64,000 nucleotides of DNA from Pseudomonas sp. MH9.2 (GCF_034353875.1 NZ_CP133784.1:3872501-3936500); one strand, 5' to 3'; positions 53,328-62,984 are shown, counted from the first letter of the stretch. The notes: generated from the letters alone by a model not told the origin. Translations and numbers: made by a program.

Positions 53328-53593
53328 TGCCTGCGGTCTGATGTTTTTTGCAGGTCCGTCCTGGGGAATTTATGTTATCTGTAACGGCCATGGATAAAAC
53401 TGCTTACAGCTTGCGTGGTCCCATCTGACTGGGCTCGGTTATGCTCTGCCCGGCATGGAAGCTGCTAAATAATTGAAGCCTTTCGTAAATCTCTGAAGGT
53501 CAAAGGTCGGCATCTACTACTCGCTGTGAGAGGATTGCCGTATAACGAGCAACAATCGCGTGTTTGGCAACGAAGGACCCACAATAAAAGCTG

Positions 53594-54487
53594 ATGAAGA
53601 CTCCAAAACGCATTGAACCCCTGATCGAGGACGGTCTGGTCGACGAGGTGCTGCGCCCACTCATGAGTGGTAAAGAGGCAGCTGTTTATGTGGTGCGCTG
53701 TGGCAACGAGCTGCGGTGCGCCAAGGTTTACAAGGAGGCGAATAAACGAAGTTTCCGGCAGGCCGCGGAGTATCAGGAGGGTCGCAAGGTTCGCAACAGC
53801 CGGCAGGCCCGAGCGATGGCCAAGGGCTCGAAGTTCGGTCGTAAAGAGACCGAAGATGCCTGGCAGAATGCTGAAGTAGCCGCGCTGTTTCGTTTGGCCA
53901 GCGCGGGTGTGCGAGTGCCCAAGCCGTACGACTTCCTTGAAGGCGTGCTGTTGATGGAACTGATCGCCGACGAGTTTGGCGACGCGGCCCCTCGCTTGAA
54001 CGATGTGGTGATGGAACCGGACCAGGCGCGGGAGTATCACGAGTTCCTGATCAGGCAGATCGTGCTGATGCTGTGTACCGGTCTGGTGCACGGTGACTTG
54101 TCCGAGTTCAACGTGCTGTTGACCCCGGGCGGGCCGGTGATTATCGATTTGCCGCAGGCTGTCGATGCCGCGGGCAACAACCATGCGTTCAGCATGCTGG
54201 AGCGCGATGTCGGCAACATGGCTTCTTATTTCGGACGCTTTGCCCCGGAATTGAAGGCGACCCGGTACGCGAAAGAGATGTGGGCGCTTTATGAAGCCGG
54301 CATCTTGCACCCGGGCAGTCCGCTGACCGGTGAGTTCGATGAGCCTGAAGACCTGGCCGATGTCGGTGGGGTTCTGCGGGAAATCGAGGCGGCCCGTCTG
54401 GACGAGGATCACCGTCAGGCTGTCCGCGCCGCAGATGACGCGCCACCGAGCAAAACCGAAGAGCCGCCTCCACCCTGGATACAGTGA
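53594..54487 (+). CDS. RIO1-like atypical serine kinase
   Basis: 297 residues. RIO kinase core: flexible loop MSGKEAAVYVV, catalytic lysine in LRCAKVYKEANKRSFRQ, catalytic loop LVHGDLSEFNVLL and metal-binding IIDLPQAVD (DLP in place of DFG). The C-terminus is acidic and Pro-rich. Bacterial RIO kinases exist in pseudomonads but their targets are not known. Terminates at a strong bidirectional hairpin. Confidence 0.9.
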   Translation: MKTPKRIEPLIEDGLVDEVLRPLMSGKEAAVYVVRCGNELRCAKVYKEANKRSFRQAAEYQEGRKVRNSRQARAMAKGSKFGRKETEDAWQNAEVAALFRLASAGVRVPKPYDFLEGVLLMELIADEFGDAAPRLNDVVMEPDQAREYHEFLIRQIVLMLCTGLVHGDLSEFNVLLTPGGPVIIDLPQAVDAAGNNHAFSMLERDVGNMASYFGRFAPELKATRYAKEMWALYEAGILHPGSPLTGEFDEPEDLADVGGVLREIEAARLDEDHRQAVRAADDAPPSKTEEPPPPWIQ

Positions 54488-54497
54488 TCCGCTAAAT

Positions 54498-54525
54498 AAA
54501 AAATCCGGCTCAGGCCGGATTTTTT
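54498..54525. terminator. bidirectional terminator between RIO kinase and cueR
   Basis: AAAAAATCCGGC, loop TCAG, GCCGGATTTTTT: a compact GC stem flanked by A and T runs, serving the RIO kinase (plus) and cueR (minus). Confidence 0.9.
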
Positions 54526-54555
54526 ATTGGGCAGTCGGAATGCCTGCGGCCAGGA

Positions 54556-54957
54556 TCAGTCGCAACACCTACCAGACGCCAGATCCTTGAGAATCGGACA
54601 GTCCGGGCGATGGTCGCCCTGGCAGTGCTCGACCAACTCTTGCAAGGTATCGCGCAGGCTGGCCAGTTCGCTGATCTTCTGATCCAGCGCCGTGATGTGT
54701 TCACGCGCCAGGGCTTTCACATCGCTGCTGGCACGCTGGCGGTCTTGCCACAGAGTCAGCAGTTTGGCCACTTCTTCCAGTGAGAAACCCAGGTCTCGCG
54801 AGCGCTTGATGAAGGCCAGCGTGTGCAGATCTTCCGGCCCATACAGCCGATAACCGCTGTCACTGCGGTGCGCGGCCTTGAGCAGGCCAATGGACTCGTA
54901 ATAACGAATCATCTTGGCGCTCAGACCACTGTTTTTGGCGGCTTGACCAATATTCAT
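54556..54957 (-). CDS. cueR: copper-responsive MerR-type regulator CueR
   Basis: 133 residues from the second ATG at 54957, which puts the copper ligands at Cys112 and Cys120 as in E. coli CueR; the ATG at 54960 is the alternative. GAGG lies upstream. N-terminal winged helix MNIGQAAKNSGLSAKMIRYYE, dimerisation helix, then the C-x7-C loop (CQGDHRPDC) for Cu(I) binding and a C-terminal CC. It activates copA and probably copZ by untwisting the 19-bp-spaced promoters seen at 57185-57215 and 57694-57724. It follows copA by 9 bp. Confidence 0.93.
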   Translation of the reverse strand: MNIGQAAKNSGLSAKMIRYYESIGLLKAAHRSDSGYRLYGPEDLHTLAFIKRSRDLGFSLEEVAKLLTLWQDRQRASSDVKALAREHITALDQKISELASLRDTLQELVEHCQGDHRPDCPILKDLASGRCCD

Positions 54958-54966
54958 CATGGCTCC

Positions 54967-57156
54967 TCAATCGATATCCTTCGGCTTCCAGGTTTTCAGC
55001 AGCAGCGCATTGCTCACCACACTGACACTCGACAGCGCCATCGCAGCGCCCGCCAATACTGGGTTGAGGAAGCCGAATGCGGCCAGGGGAATGCCGATCA
55101 GGTTGTAGACGAAGGCCCAGAACAGGTTCTGGCGAATCTTCGCATAGGTTTTGCGGCTGATCTCCAGCGCCGCCGGGATCAAGCGCGGGTCGCCGCGCAT
55201 CAGGGTAATCCCGGCCGCATGCATGGCCACATCGGTTCCGCCGCCCATGGCGATGCCGATGTCTGCCGCCGCCAATGCCGGCGCGTCGTTGATGCCGTCA
55301 CCGACCATCGCCACCACCCCGGTTTTTTTAAGCTCGACAATGGTCGCCGCTTTGTCGGCGGGCAGGACTTCTGCGTGCACATCGCTGATACCCAATGCTT
55401 CGGCCACCACGCGGGCGCTGCCGCGATTGTCGCCGGTGAGCAGGTGGCTGCTGATATGGCGTGCAGTGAGTTGTTGGACCGCTTCCAGAGCGCCGGGCTT
55501 GAGCGTGTCTCCGAAGGCCAGCAGCCCCAGCACCGAGGGCTGCGCGCCGCGCTCGATCAGCCAGGACAACGTGCGACCTTCTGCCTCCCATGCTTGCGCG
55601 GATTGCGCCAGGGTTCCCATGGTCAGGCCGCTTTCTTCCAGCAGACGGCGATTGCCCAGCGCAAGATCCCGACCTTGCACGGTCCCGGCAATGCCTCGCC
55701 CCGGCAGCGCCTGGCTGGCGGCGACCGCCTCGATGTTCAAATCGCGGGCCGTGCAGGCATCCAGTACGGCCTTGGCCAAGGGGTGCTCGCTGCCTTGTTG
55801 CAGCGCGCCGGCCCATTGCAGCAGGACGTCTTCGTTGCCATCGACAGCGCTCAAGTGGGCGATGCGTGGTGTGCCGGAGGTCAGCGTGCCGGTCTTGTCG
55901 AAGACCATGGCCGTGACTTCATGGGCACGCTCCAGTGCTTCCGCGTCCTTGATCAAAATGCCATAACGGGCCGCCACGCCGGTGCCGGCCATGATCGCCG
56001 TTGGCGTCGCCAGGCCCAGCGCGCAAGGGCAGGCAATCACTAACACCGCCACGGCATTGATCAGGGCCGTTTCCAGCGGCGCGCCAGCCAGCAGCCATCC
56101 CGCCAGGGTGAAGACGGCGATCACCAGCACTGTCGGGACGAACACCTGACTGACTTTATCCACAAGCTTCTGAATAGGGGCTTTGCCCGCCTGAGCATCC
56201 TCGACCAGACGAATGATCCGCGCCAACACGGTTTCCGCGCCCAGCGCCCGAGTCTTGACCAGCAAGCGGCCTTCGCCATTGATCGCGCCACCGGTCACCT
56301 TGTCGCCGGGCTGCTTGGGCACGGGCAGGCTCTCTCCACTGATCAAGGCTTCGTCGGCGTGACTCTGGCCATCAATCACCTCGCCATCCACCGGGAAGCG
56401 TTCGCCGGGCTTGACCACCACCAGATCGTCGAGGCGCAAAGCGCTGATGGCCACGTCCCGTTCTTGTCCATCGATCAGTTGAATAGCACGTTCGGGGCGC
56501 AGGGCCTCAAGCGCGCGAATTGCGCTGGCGGTCTGGCGTTTGGCGCGACTTTCCAGGTATTTGCCCAGCAGTACCAGTGCGATAACCACCGCCGAGGCTT
56601 CGAAATACAGATGCGGCATGCTGCCCGGCGCGGTGTTCGCCCATTGATAAAGGCTCAGTCCATAGCCCGCACTGGTGCCCAGCGCGACCAGCAAATCCAT
56701 GTTGCCGGCACCGGCCCTGACGGCTTTCCAGGCGGCGATGTAAAACCGCGCACCGAGAATGAATTGCACGGGCGTTGCCAGGGCAAACTGCACCCAGGCC
56801 GGTAGCATCCAGTGCACACTGAATGGCGCCAGCAGCATGGGCAGAACCAGCGGCAGCGCGAGGGCAATCGCCAGCAGCAATGCCCAGCGCTCCCGGGTCA
56901 GTCGCTGTTGTTGGTTGTCGGCGTTGGCGCGAGTGTCTTCCAGCAGGCTTGCGCCATAACCGGCCTGGGTGACGGCCGCAATCAGCACGGCAGGGTCGAT
57001 TGGCCCTGACGATTCGACGTGCGCACGTTCGCTGGCGAGATTGACGCTGACGGTTTTGACGCCGACAACTTTGCTTAATGCGCGCTCGACCCGTCCGGCA
57101 CAACTGGCGCAGGTCATTCCGGTTATGGGCAATTCGAGCGTGTTGGACATAGGCAT
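54967..57156 (-). CDS. copA: Cu(I)-exporting P1B-type ATPase
   Basis: 729 residues. One N-terminal metal-binding domain (MTCASC, residues 14-19), whereas E. coli CopA has two. Eight membrane helices, with the transmembrane metal site CPC (376-378), actuator loop SGES (273-276), phosphorylation site DKTGT (Asp420), ATP-binding region and [10 protein letters not shown] hinge. Pumps Cu(I) to the periplasm. The promoter carries a CueR operator. Confidence 0.96.
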   Translation of the reverse strand: MPMSNTLELPITGMTCASCAGRVERALSKVVGVKTVSVNLASERAHVESSGPIDPAVLIAAVTQAGYGASLLEDTRANADNQQQRLTRERWALLLAIALALPLVLPMLLAPFSVHWMLPAWVQFALATPVQFILGARFYIAAWKAVRAGAGNMDLLVALGTSAGYGLSLYQWANTAPGSMPHLYFEASAVVIALVLLGKYLESRAKRQTASAIRALEALRPERAIQLIDGQERDVAISALRLDDLVVVKPGERFPVDGEVIDGQSHADEALISGESLPVPKQPGDKVTGGAINGEGRLLVKTRALGAETVLARIIRLVEDAQAGKAPIQKLVDKVSQVFVPTVLVIAVFTLAGWLLAGAPLETALINAVAVLVIACPCALGLATPTAIMAGTGVAARYGILIKDAEALERAHEVTAMVFDKTGTLTSGTPRIAHLSAVDGNEDVLLQWAGALQQGSEHPLAKAVLDACTARDLNIEAVAASQALPGRGIAGTVQGRDLALGNRRLLEESGLTMGTLAQSAQAWEAEGRTLSWLIERGAQPSVLGLLAFGDTLKPGALEAVQQLTARHISSHLLTGDNRGSARVVAEALGISDVHAEVLPADKAATIVELKKTGVVAMVGDGINDAPALAAADIGIAMGGGTDVAMHAAGITLMRGDPRLIPAALEISRKTYAKIRQNLFWAFVYNLIGIPLAAFGFLNPVLAGAAMALSSVSVVSNALLLKTWKPKDID

Positions 57157-57184
57157 GGGTAACTTCCCTGAAGGCTATGCCTCA

Positions 57185-57215
57185 AGGATTAACCTTGCCA
57201 CACGGGTAAGGTCAA
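57185..57215 (-). promoter_or_regulatory. CueR-controlled promoter of copA
   Basis: On the minus strand TTGACC (-35) and AATCCT (-10) are separated by 19 bp. The spacer contains the dyad ACCTTGCC / GGTAAGGT (57192-57212), the classic CueR operator. The long 19-bp spacing is diagnostic of MerR-family promoters. Confidence 0.88.
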
Positions 57216-57222
57216 GCCCCGA

Positions 57223-57606
57223 TCAATATTCCAGCGCGGCCCGCTTCAGGTACATGCCATTGGGGCCCATGGCGATCCGGTATTTACTGACTTCGCCGGC
57301 CTTTATTTCAATGACCATGCTCGGGGGGACATCCATGCCTGGCGCGCACCCTGAGACCTGACCGGGCAGGAGACGCAGGCGAATAGAGGTTTTGCCTGGC
57401 GCCAGGTTGAAGGACGTTGATGTTTCCTGAAACAAACGCCCGACCAATTGATCCTGAAGATACAGACCGATCTCGCATGAGGTATTCACCTCCAGCCGCT
57501 CTCGGGAAATGATCAGGACGCCGTAGTCTTGCGAGTCGGCGTTGGCGAAGGGGACTGTCGCCCATAGGCCGAGGATGCTCATTAGGCTCAATACTGACCA
57601 GCGCAT
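57223..57606 (-). CDS. exported 127-residue protein of unknown function in the copper cluster
   Basis: Start ATG 57606 with GGAG nine bases upstream. Signal peptide about 1-24 (MRWSVLSLMSILGLWATVPFA, cleaved after NA), then a beta-rich domain of about 100 residues resembling PEGA/DUF2846-type surface domains (VNTSCEIGLYLQDQLVGRL, FNLAPGKTSIRLRL). It has two cysteines (in NTSCEIG and VSGCAPG). It lies between copA and copZ but has no Met/His-rich copper site, so a copper role is only suggested by position. Confidence 0.65.
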   Translation of the reverse strand: MRWSVLSLMSILGLWATVPFANADSQDYGVLIISRERLEVNTSCEIGLYLQDQLVGRLFQETSTSFNLAPGKTSIRLRLLPGQVSGCAPGMDVPPSMVIEIKAGEVSKYRIAMGPNGMYLKRAALEY

Positions 57607-57693
57607 TGCTGATACTCCTGCTTTTAATACGTTTATGACGCAGCTTGGCCGAGCCGCGAGACGAATACCAGCCCGGCAGAAAAAAACAGGGCC

Positions 57694-57724
57694 TTGACCT
57701 TGCCATGATGGAAAGGTTGAACAT
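57694..57724 (+). promoter_or_regulatory. CueR-controlled promoter of copZ
   Basis: TTGACC and GAACAT spaced by 19 bp, with dyad ACCTTGCC / GGAAAGGT (57697-57717). Same architecture as the copA promoter on the other strand. Transcription would start near 57731, ahead of GAGGAG and the copZ ATG at 57753. Confidence 0.87.
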
Positions 57725-57752
57725 GCCTGCAACCTTACCGAGGAGCAACAAC

Positions 57753-57950
57753 ATGCAACGATTCAATGTTCAGGGTATGACCTGTGGCCACTGTGTCCGG
57801 GCAATCACCCAAGCGCTGCAGGGCAGCGATCCGGCGGCTGATGTTCAGGTCGATCTGGCCAGCGGCGAAGTGCGGGTTGAAAGCACACTCACGGCCGAGG
57901 CCATTATCAGTCTGATCAGTGCTGAAGGGTATGCGGTGCAGGTGATTTAA
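57753..57950 (+). CDS. copZ: copper chaperone CopZ, HMA domain
   Basis: 65 residues from ATG 57753 behind GAGGAG; an upstream reading to 57645 runs through the promoter. A single heavy-metal-associated domain with MTCGHC (residues 9-14), which binds Cu(I), followed by the usual ferredoxin-like pattern. It would pass Cu(I) to CopA or CueR. Transcribed from its own CueR-type promoter. Confidence 0.93.
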   Translation: MQRFNVQGMTCGHCVRAITQALQGSDPAADVQVDLASGEVRVESTLTAEAIISLISAEGYAVQVI

Positions 57951-58092
57951 ACGATGCGCCGAGTGAGGGTGTCCCGGCTTTGCGTCGGCCCGATCAACTG
58001 AAAAATCTTGAAGTAATTTTCCCATCAAGACGCGCTAAGGATTCAGGACGGTTAGACTGGTAAATTACGCTGGACACAGTTTTGGATGCCTG

Positions 58093-59298
58093 ATGAACCT
58101 GAGAATAATCCTGATTCTTGGCGCTTTGAGCGCTTTTGGGCCGCTGGCCATTGATTTTTATCTGCCTGGTTTTCCGGCGATTGCCTTGGCTTTTGGCACC
58201 GACGAAAAACAGGTGCAACTGACCTTGGCGTCTTATTTCCTGGGCTTGTCCATCGGCCAATTGGCCTATGGTCCGGTCGCGGATCGCTTTGGTCGGCGCG
58301 TGCCGCTGCTGGTGGGTGTCGGACTGTTCACCCTGGCATCACTGGCGTGCGCTTTTGTGCCCACCCTCGAGTGGCTGATTGCTGCGCGCTTCGTTCAGGC
58401 GCTGGGCGGATGCGCCGGGATGGTGTTGTCGCGGGCCATTGTCAGCGATAAGTGCGACGCCGTGCAGTCGGCAAAAGTCTTCTCGCAATTGATGTTGGTC
58501 ATGGGCCTGGCGCCGATTCTCGCACCCATGCTGGGCGGCCTGTTGGTCAACCTGTATGGCTGGCAGTCGATCTTTCTGGTGCTGACGGTATTCAGTGCCG
58601 TGTGCTCGCTGGCGGTTGCGCTGGGCTTGCCCGAAAGCATGCCAGCGGAGCATCCACGCCATCCATTGGCCGGCGCGTTGGGGCAATATCGGCGGTTGCT
58701 GGCTGATCGGATATTTCTCGGTCATGCCTTGACCGGCGGCATCGCGATTGCCGGTATGTTCGCCTACATCGCGGGCTCGCCATTCGTATTCATCAAGTTG
58801 TATGGCGTGCCGCCCGAGCACTATGGCTGGCTGTTCGGTGCGAATGCTGCGGGTTTCATTCTGGTGGCGCAGGTCAATGCGCGCATATTGGGCAAGCTCG
58901 GGCCGGCGCTTTTGTTGTCTCGCGCGGTCTGGGTTTATCTGGCGGCAGCACTGGTTTTGCTCGGCATTGCCGGGCTGCACACTCAGGCGCTTTGGCCGTT
59001 ATTGATCCCGTTGTTCATCTGCATTGCCAGCCTGGGCTGCATCATCCCCAATGCTTCGGCCTGTGCCATGAACGGGCAGTGGGCGAGGGCAGGGAGCGCG
59101 TCGGCGCTACTCGGGTGCCTGCAGTTCAGTGTCGCCGCAGGAGCATCCGCCCTGGTGGGCGTACTGCACGACGGCAGCGCAGTTCCCATGGCAATGGTGA
59201 TCAGTTTGTGCGGGATTTTCGCGGTGAGTGCCGCAGTATTGACCCGCCGTTTGCAGCGCACGCGTGATGCGAGTGTGGCTCAAACGGCTCAGGTCTGA
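58093..59298 (+). CDS. Bcr/CflA family multidrug efflux MFS transporter
   Basis: 401 residues with twelve hydrophobic segments. Start ILGALSAFGPLAIDFYLPGFP is the Bcr/CflA signature of the first helix. Motif A-like GPVADRFGRRVPLLVG follows helix 2 and RFVQALGGCAGMVLSRAIV matches helix 4. Drug:proton antiport of bicyclomycin-type drugs or related compounds is the family role. Confidence 0.9.
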   Translation: MNLRIILILGALSAFGPLAIDFYLPGFPAIALAFGTDEKQVQLTLASYFLGLSIGQLAYGPVADRFGRRVPLLVGVGLFTLASLACAFVPTLEWLIAARFVQALGGCAGMVLSRAIVSDKCDAVQSAKVFSQLMLVMGLAPILAPMLGGLLVNLYGWQSIFLVLTVFSAVCSLAVALGLPESMPAEHPRHPLAGALGQYRRLLADRIFLGHALTGGIAIAGMFAYIAGSPFVFIKLYGVPPEHYGWLFGANAAGFILVAQVNARILGKLGPALLLSRAVWVYLAAALVLLGIAGLHTQALWPLLIPLFICIASLGCIIPNASACAMNGQWARAGSASALLGCLQFSVAAGASALVGVLHDGSAVPMAMVISLCGIFAVSAAVLTRRLQRTRDASVAQTAQV

Positions 59299-59327
59299 GG
59301 CTGCCCGAGTTGCAGGCCGGCCCTGGC

Positions 59328-59507
59328 TCAGCCGGTGGCTTGCTGGCGACTTTCGGGTAATTTGTGCGGAGCCCGCAGGCGGGATTCAAGCGTGTTGACG
59401 AAGGCGCGTGCTTCGGCTTCAGAGCGAAAACTCACGACGTGCTGATCCATGCGGACCTGCCACGGACCCCCTTGGGATTTTGCTGATTCACGTACCAGGA
59501 CTTTCAT
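59328..59507 (-). CDS. conserved small protein (59 residues)
   Basis: Start ATG 59507, seven bases after AGGAGGAAG, a near-perfect Shine-Dalgarno. The protein begins MKVLVRESAKSQGGPWQVRM and continues with a short domain (FRSEAEARAFVNTLESRLR) that looks like a DUF2188-like or SPOR-like mini-fold. No signal peptide. I recall similar short proteins in many pseudomonads, function unknown. Confidence 0.75.
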   Translation of the reverse strand: MKVLVRESAKSQGGPWQVRMDQHVVSFRSEAEARAFVNTLESRLRAPHKLPESRQQATG

Positions 59508-59603
59508 TGCTGACTTCCTCCTGTTGGTAAGGCTGCAATTGTAGACCTGGATCAGGCGAATATAGTGATCCAGGTCAAACCTCAGACTGACGGTCTTAAG
59601 TGA

Positions 59604-60617
59604 TCAAAAACCTTCGAGAACGATCTTGCCCTTGGCCTTGCCGCTTTCCAGAAACGCATGCGCGCGACGCAGGTTGGCGGCGTTGATGGTGCCGAAGTGC
59701 TCACCAAAAGTGGTTTTCAAGGTGCCGGCATCGATCAGCTCCGCGACGCGGTTGAGCAGTGTGTGCTGCTCGATCATGTCGGCGGTTTCGAACAGCGACC
59801 GGGTGTACATGAACTCCCAATGCAGTGACAGGCTCTTGCGTTTCAGCTTGCTGACGTCGAGGGACTTGGGGTCGTCGATCAAGGCCAGTCGACCTTGCGG
59901 CGCCAGGGCTTCGACCAACTGATCGAGATGCTGGTCGGTCTGTGTCAGGCTGGCCACGTGAGTCACCTGTGGCAGACCTGCGCGGGTCAGTTCTTCGTTC
60001 AGCGGCTTGCTGTGATCAAGCACATGATGCGCGCCCAGCTGGCGAACCCAGGCCTCGGTTTCAGGTCGTGAGGCGGTGCCGATAACGTTCAACCCCGTGA
60101 GCTGTCTGGCCAACTGAGTGAGCATCGACCCCACGCCACCGGCAGCACCGACGATCATCAGGCGCTGTCCGGTGTCAGTGGCGCCGTCAGCAATCTGCAG
60201 GCGCTCGAAGAGCAACTCCCACGCAGTGATCGCCGTCAGCGGCAAGGCTGCGGCATGGGCGAAGCTCAAGGATTTTGGCATGTGCCCGACAATTCGCTCA
60301 TCGACCACGTGCCGTTCGCTGTTGGCGCCAGCGCGGGCGATGGAGCCTGCATAGAACACCTTGTCGCCCGGCTGAAACAGCGTCACTTCGCTGCCGACCG
60401 CTTTGACGATACCGGCCACGTCCCAACCCAGGACCTTGGCGTCGCCGCCTTCGGGTTGGACGTTCTGACGAACCTTGGTATCGACCGGGTTGACGGAGAT
60501 GGCTTTGACTTCCACCAGCAAGTCCCGAGGGCCGGCAACCGGCTCGGCCAGCTCGATGTCCTGCAATGACAGGGGGTCACTGATCGGCAGGGACTGGTAA
60601 TACGCGATGGCTTTCAT
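59604..60617 (-). CDS. zinc-type alcohol dehydrogenase-like quinone oxidoreductase
   Basis: 337 residues. MDR superfamily, without the zinc-binding cysteines. Landmarks are the N-terminal GroES-like fold with VNPVDTKVRQN, VLGWDVAGIVKAVG, and the NADPH motif LMIVGAAGGVGSMLTQLA. ZADH/QOR-type enzymes reduce quinones or unsaturated carbonyls. Divergently transcribed from a LysR regulator 121 bp away that probably controls it. Confidence 0.9.
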   Translation of the reverse strand: MKAIAYYQSLPISDPLSLQDIELAEPVAGPRDLLVEVKAISVNPVDTKVRQNVQPEGGDAKVLGWDVAGIVKAVGSEVTLFQPGDKVFYAGSIARAGANSERHVVDERIVGHMPKSLSFAHAAALPLTAITAWELLFERLQIADGATDTGQRLMIVGAAGGVGSMLTQLARQLTGLNVIGTASRPETEAWVRQLGAHHVLDHSKPLNEELTRAGLPQVTHVASLTQTDQHLDQLVEALAPQGRLALIDDPKSLDVSKLKRKSLSLHWEFMYTRSLFETADMIEQHTLLNRVAELIDAGTLKTTFGEHFGTINAANLRRAHAFLESGKAKGKIVLEGF

Positions 60618-60741
60618 GGGGCGCTCCTGAGAAATAAGACTGAATAAATGGCATGGAGGGATGATTGGCTATTTCTCTTAAAGATAAAACCCGCTAAAAC
60701 TGCAGGCTCTTTCAATTTATTTTTGATAATGCGAGCGCGTG

Positions 60742-61659
60742 ATGCTGCGTTTTGATGATCTGCAACTGTTTGTCCGGGCCACCGATCTGGGCAGCCTGTC
60801 CGCTGCTGCGCGGGTCATGGACATGTCGGCGGCGGTCGCCAGCGCTGCGCTCAAACGTATCGAACAGCAACTGGGCGCGCGTCTGTTGGCACGTTCGACT
60901 CGTAGCTTGCGTCTGACGGTCGAGGGTGAGGGTTTCCTCGAATACGCCCGCGCGGCTCTGAGCAGTCTGGAAGAGGGACAGCGTTTTCTGGCCAGCAGCC
61001 AGGATCAAGTCAGTGGCGTCTTGCAACTGTCGGCGCCCTCGGATTTTGGCCGTAATGTGTTATTGCCCTGGCTCGACGAATTCCAGCGCCAACATCCGTT
61101 GCTCACGGTCCGCCTGCTGCTGGGCGACAGGATTGCCGATCTATTTCGTCAGCCGGTGGACATCGCTCTGCGTTACGGAGAGCCGGAAGATTCGAGCCTG
61201 ATCGCGTTGCCCATCGTCCCGGATAACCGTCGCGTGCTATGCGCCGCGCCGTCGTATCTGGCCCGTCATGGTGAGCCGCAACATGTGGAACAGCTGGCAC
61301 AGCACAATTGCCTGCTGTTCATGCTAGGCAATCGGGTGCATGACCATTGGCGTTTCCATGACGGCAAACGTGAAATGAGTTTGACCGTGCACGGAGATCG
61401 TTTTAGCGACGATGCCGACGTCGTGCGCCTGTGGGCGTTGGCCGGGGTTGGCGTGGCCTATAAATCCTGGCTGGATGTTGCGGCCGATGTGCATGCCGGA
61501 CGCCTGAAGCTATTGATGCCGGAGCTGCAAGGGGAACTTGCCCCGCTCAATGTGCTCTGTGCACACCGGGCGCAACTGAGTAAACCGGTCAATTTATTGT
61601 GCGAGATGCTCAGGTCGCGCTGTTCTGAATTGGCGCAACGACACCCTGACAGCAAGTGA
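60742..61659 (+). CDS. LysR family transcriptional regulator
   Basis: 305 residues from ATG 60742; a GTG at 60739 is one codon earlier. N-terminal winged helix-turn-helix (FVRATDLGSLSAAARVMDMSAA...), then the LTTR effector-binding domain from about residue 90 (GVLQLSAPSDFGRNVLLPWL). It resembles the CrgA/DsdA-type repressor branch that regulates adjacent quinone or aldehyde reductases. Confidence 0.92.
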   Translation: MLRFDDLQLFVRATDLGSLSAAARVMDMSAAVASAALKRIEQQLGARLLARSTRSLRLTVEGEGFLEYARAALSSLEEGQRFLASSQDQVSGVLQLSAPSDFGRNVLLPWLDEFQRQHPLLTVRLLLGDRIADLFRQPVDIALRYGEPEDSSLIALPIVPDNRRVLCAAPSYLARHGEPQHVEQLAQHNCLLFMLGNRVHDHWRFHDGKREMSLTVHGDRFSDDADVVRLWALAGVGVAYKSWLDVAADVHAGRLKLLMPELQGELAPLNVLCAHRAQLSKPVNLLCEMLRSRCSELAQRHPDSK

Positions 61660-62275
61660 CGTCAGGTCCATGTTGCGGTGGCTTACAGCGGTAAGAGAAT
61701 TGTCTGACAGTCGATACGCAGGCGCTCTGCAGAAAAAGGATTATCAAGTGTTTTAAGCGCAAACAACGCTGTTTTAAAGTCGTATTTTTTTGCCTGTTTT
61801 TTGTGTTTTTTCCGTAGGCATTTCCCTCGCGATGCACGCCAGACTTTTCCGACGATGACTGAGAGTGTCCAGCCAGCGCCGCTTTCACGGCAGCCGGGTA
61901 AATCGAGACGGGTTTTCGTTGGCCTGGGTGATGGCTGACTTTGCCTATAGCGTGTCGGCCAATCCCCTGCCGCGGTTTTAATCCCATTTCGTAACAGGGC
62001 GCTGGGCTTATACTTGGCGCCAGCGGTCAGGTCCGCATAAGTCGTCAAGCCAGGTCTGAGGTGCAGGACGCTACCAGGCAAGGCGTTATCAATGCAGATG
62101 TGAGAGGGGCGTTTGAGTCAGAAACGGTTGTGGCATGTAAGCGCTGCGAGATGATGTTCTGGGCGTACGAGGTCAAATACAGCCCTGGTTTTGGCGGCTT
62201 AGCGTCTTGGCTGAACCCGATTTGCTGTTCACTATGTCAGTGCAATAGACGAATGTTTCAACAGGGAGTGAATAC
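61660..62275. other. 616-bp gap without a recognised gene
   Basis: Short antisense frames here have no family features or good ribosome binding sites. The left part (about 61680-61830) is AT-rich. A possible -10 element TATACT at about 62010 could start a leader of roughly 250 bases before the ArsR-like gene at 62276. No tRNA or known small RNA was recognised. Confidence 0.4.
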
Positions 62276-62977
62276 ATGGAATATGCACCTTGCATTAGCC
62301 AGATTGCCGCGCTGCTGGCTGACCCCAAGCGCAGTGCAATGATTTGGGCGTTGATGGATGGTACCGCCCGCCCCGCGGACGAGCTGGCTTTGATGGCTGG
62401 TCTATCCACTTCTTCGGCAGGTGCGCATCTGGCGCGACTGACTACCGGCGGGCTTTTGAAGCAGGAGGCGCGCGGTAGAAAGCGTTTCTTCCGACTGGCT
62501 GCACCTGAAGTCGGCACTGCAGTCGAGGCACTGGCCAATGCGTCGATGGTCAGCACCGATCACATCAGCAAAAGTGTGTCGCAAGCCATTCCACCCACAC
62601 CGCTCTCGCCGCTACGCCGTGCCCGGATTTGTTCTGACCATCTTGGCGGAGAGTTGGCGGCGGAGTTGTATCAGCGTCTGTTAGGTGCAGGCTGGATCGA
62701 GCAACATGAGCAGCGCATCGAAGTCACCAGCAAAGGTGTCGCTCAATTTGCCGAGCGCGGCATCTATGTTCCTGCGCTGGCCCATCGAAAGCGCCAGACC
62801 GTTTGCGCTTGCCCCGACTGGAGCGAGCGCAAGCCGCATTTAGGCGGCGCATTGGGTGCAGGGTTACTGCAATTGTTCATACAGCTGGGCTGGTTGCGCA
62901 CCAGCGATGAGTCCACCGCCTTGCAGGTCTCGACCAGCGGGCAGCGTGAGATCAGCAGAATAGCCTCAGCTGCCTGA
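62276..62977 (+). CDS. ArsR family winged-helix regulator
   Basis: 233 residues. Winged helix-turn-helix in the first 75 residues (ISQIAALLADPKRSAMIWAL, AGLSTSSAGAHLARLTTGGL). The extended C-terminal domain ends with CACPDWSERKPHLGGALGA, in which the close Cys pair may bind metal or sense redox. This longer ArsR branch is common in pseudomonads, and its ligand is not known. It is transcribed alone, and a stem-loop follows its stop. Confidence 0.87.
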   Translation: MEYAPCISQIAALLADPKRSAMIWALMDGTARPADELALMAGLSTSSAGAHLARLTTGGLLKQEARGRKRFFRLAAPEVGTAVEALANASMVSTDHISKSVSQAIPPTPLSPLRRARICSDHLGGELAAELYQRLLGAGWIEQHEQRIEVTSKGVAQFAERGIYVPALAHRKRQTVCACPDWSERKPHLGGALGAGLLQLFIQLGWLRTSDESTALQVSTSGQREISRIASAA

Positions 62978-62984
62978 TGGCCCC

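Noticed and set aside
61610..62081. Minus-strand frames in the gap before the ArsR-like gene
   Set aside because: No start signals, no family similarity and biased composition; probably chance.
62061..62342. Plus-strand 93-codon frame overlapping the ArsR-like start
   Set aside because: Overlaps the start of a well-supported gene, and its residues look random despite several cysteines.
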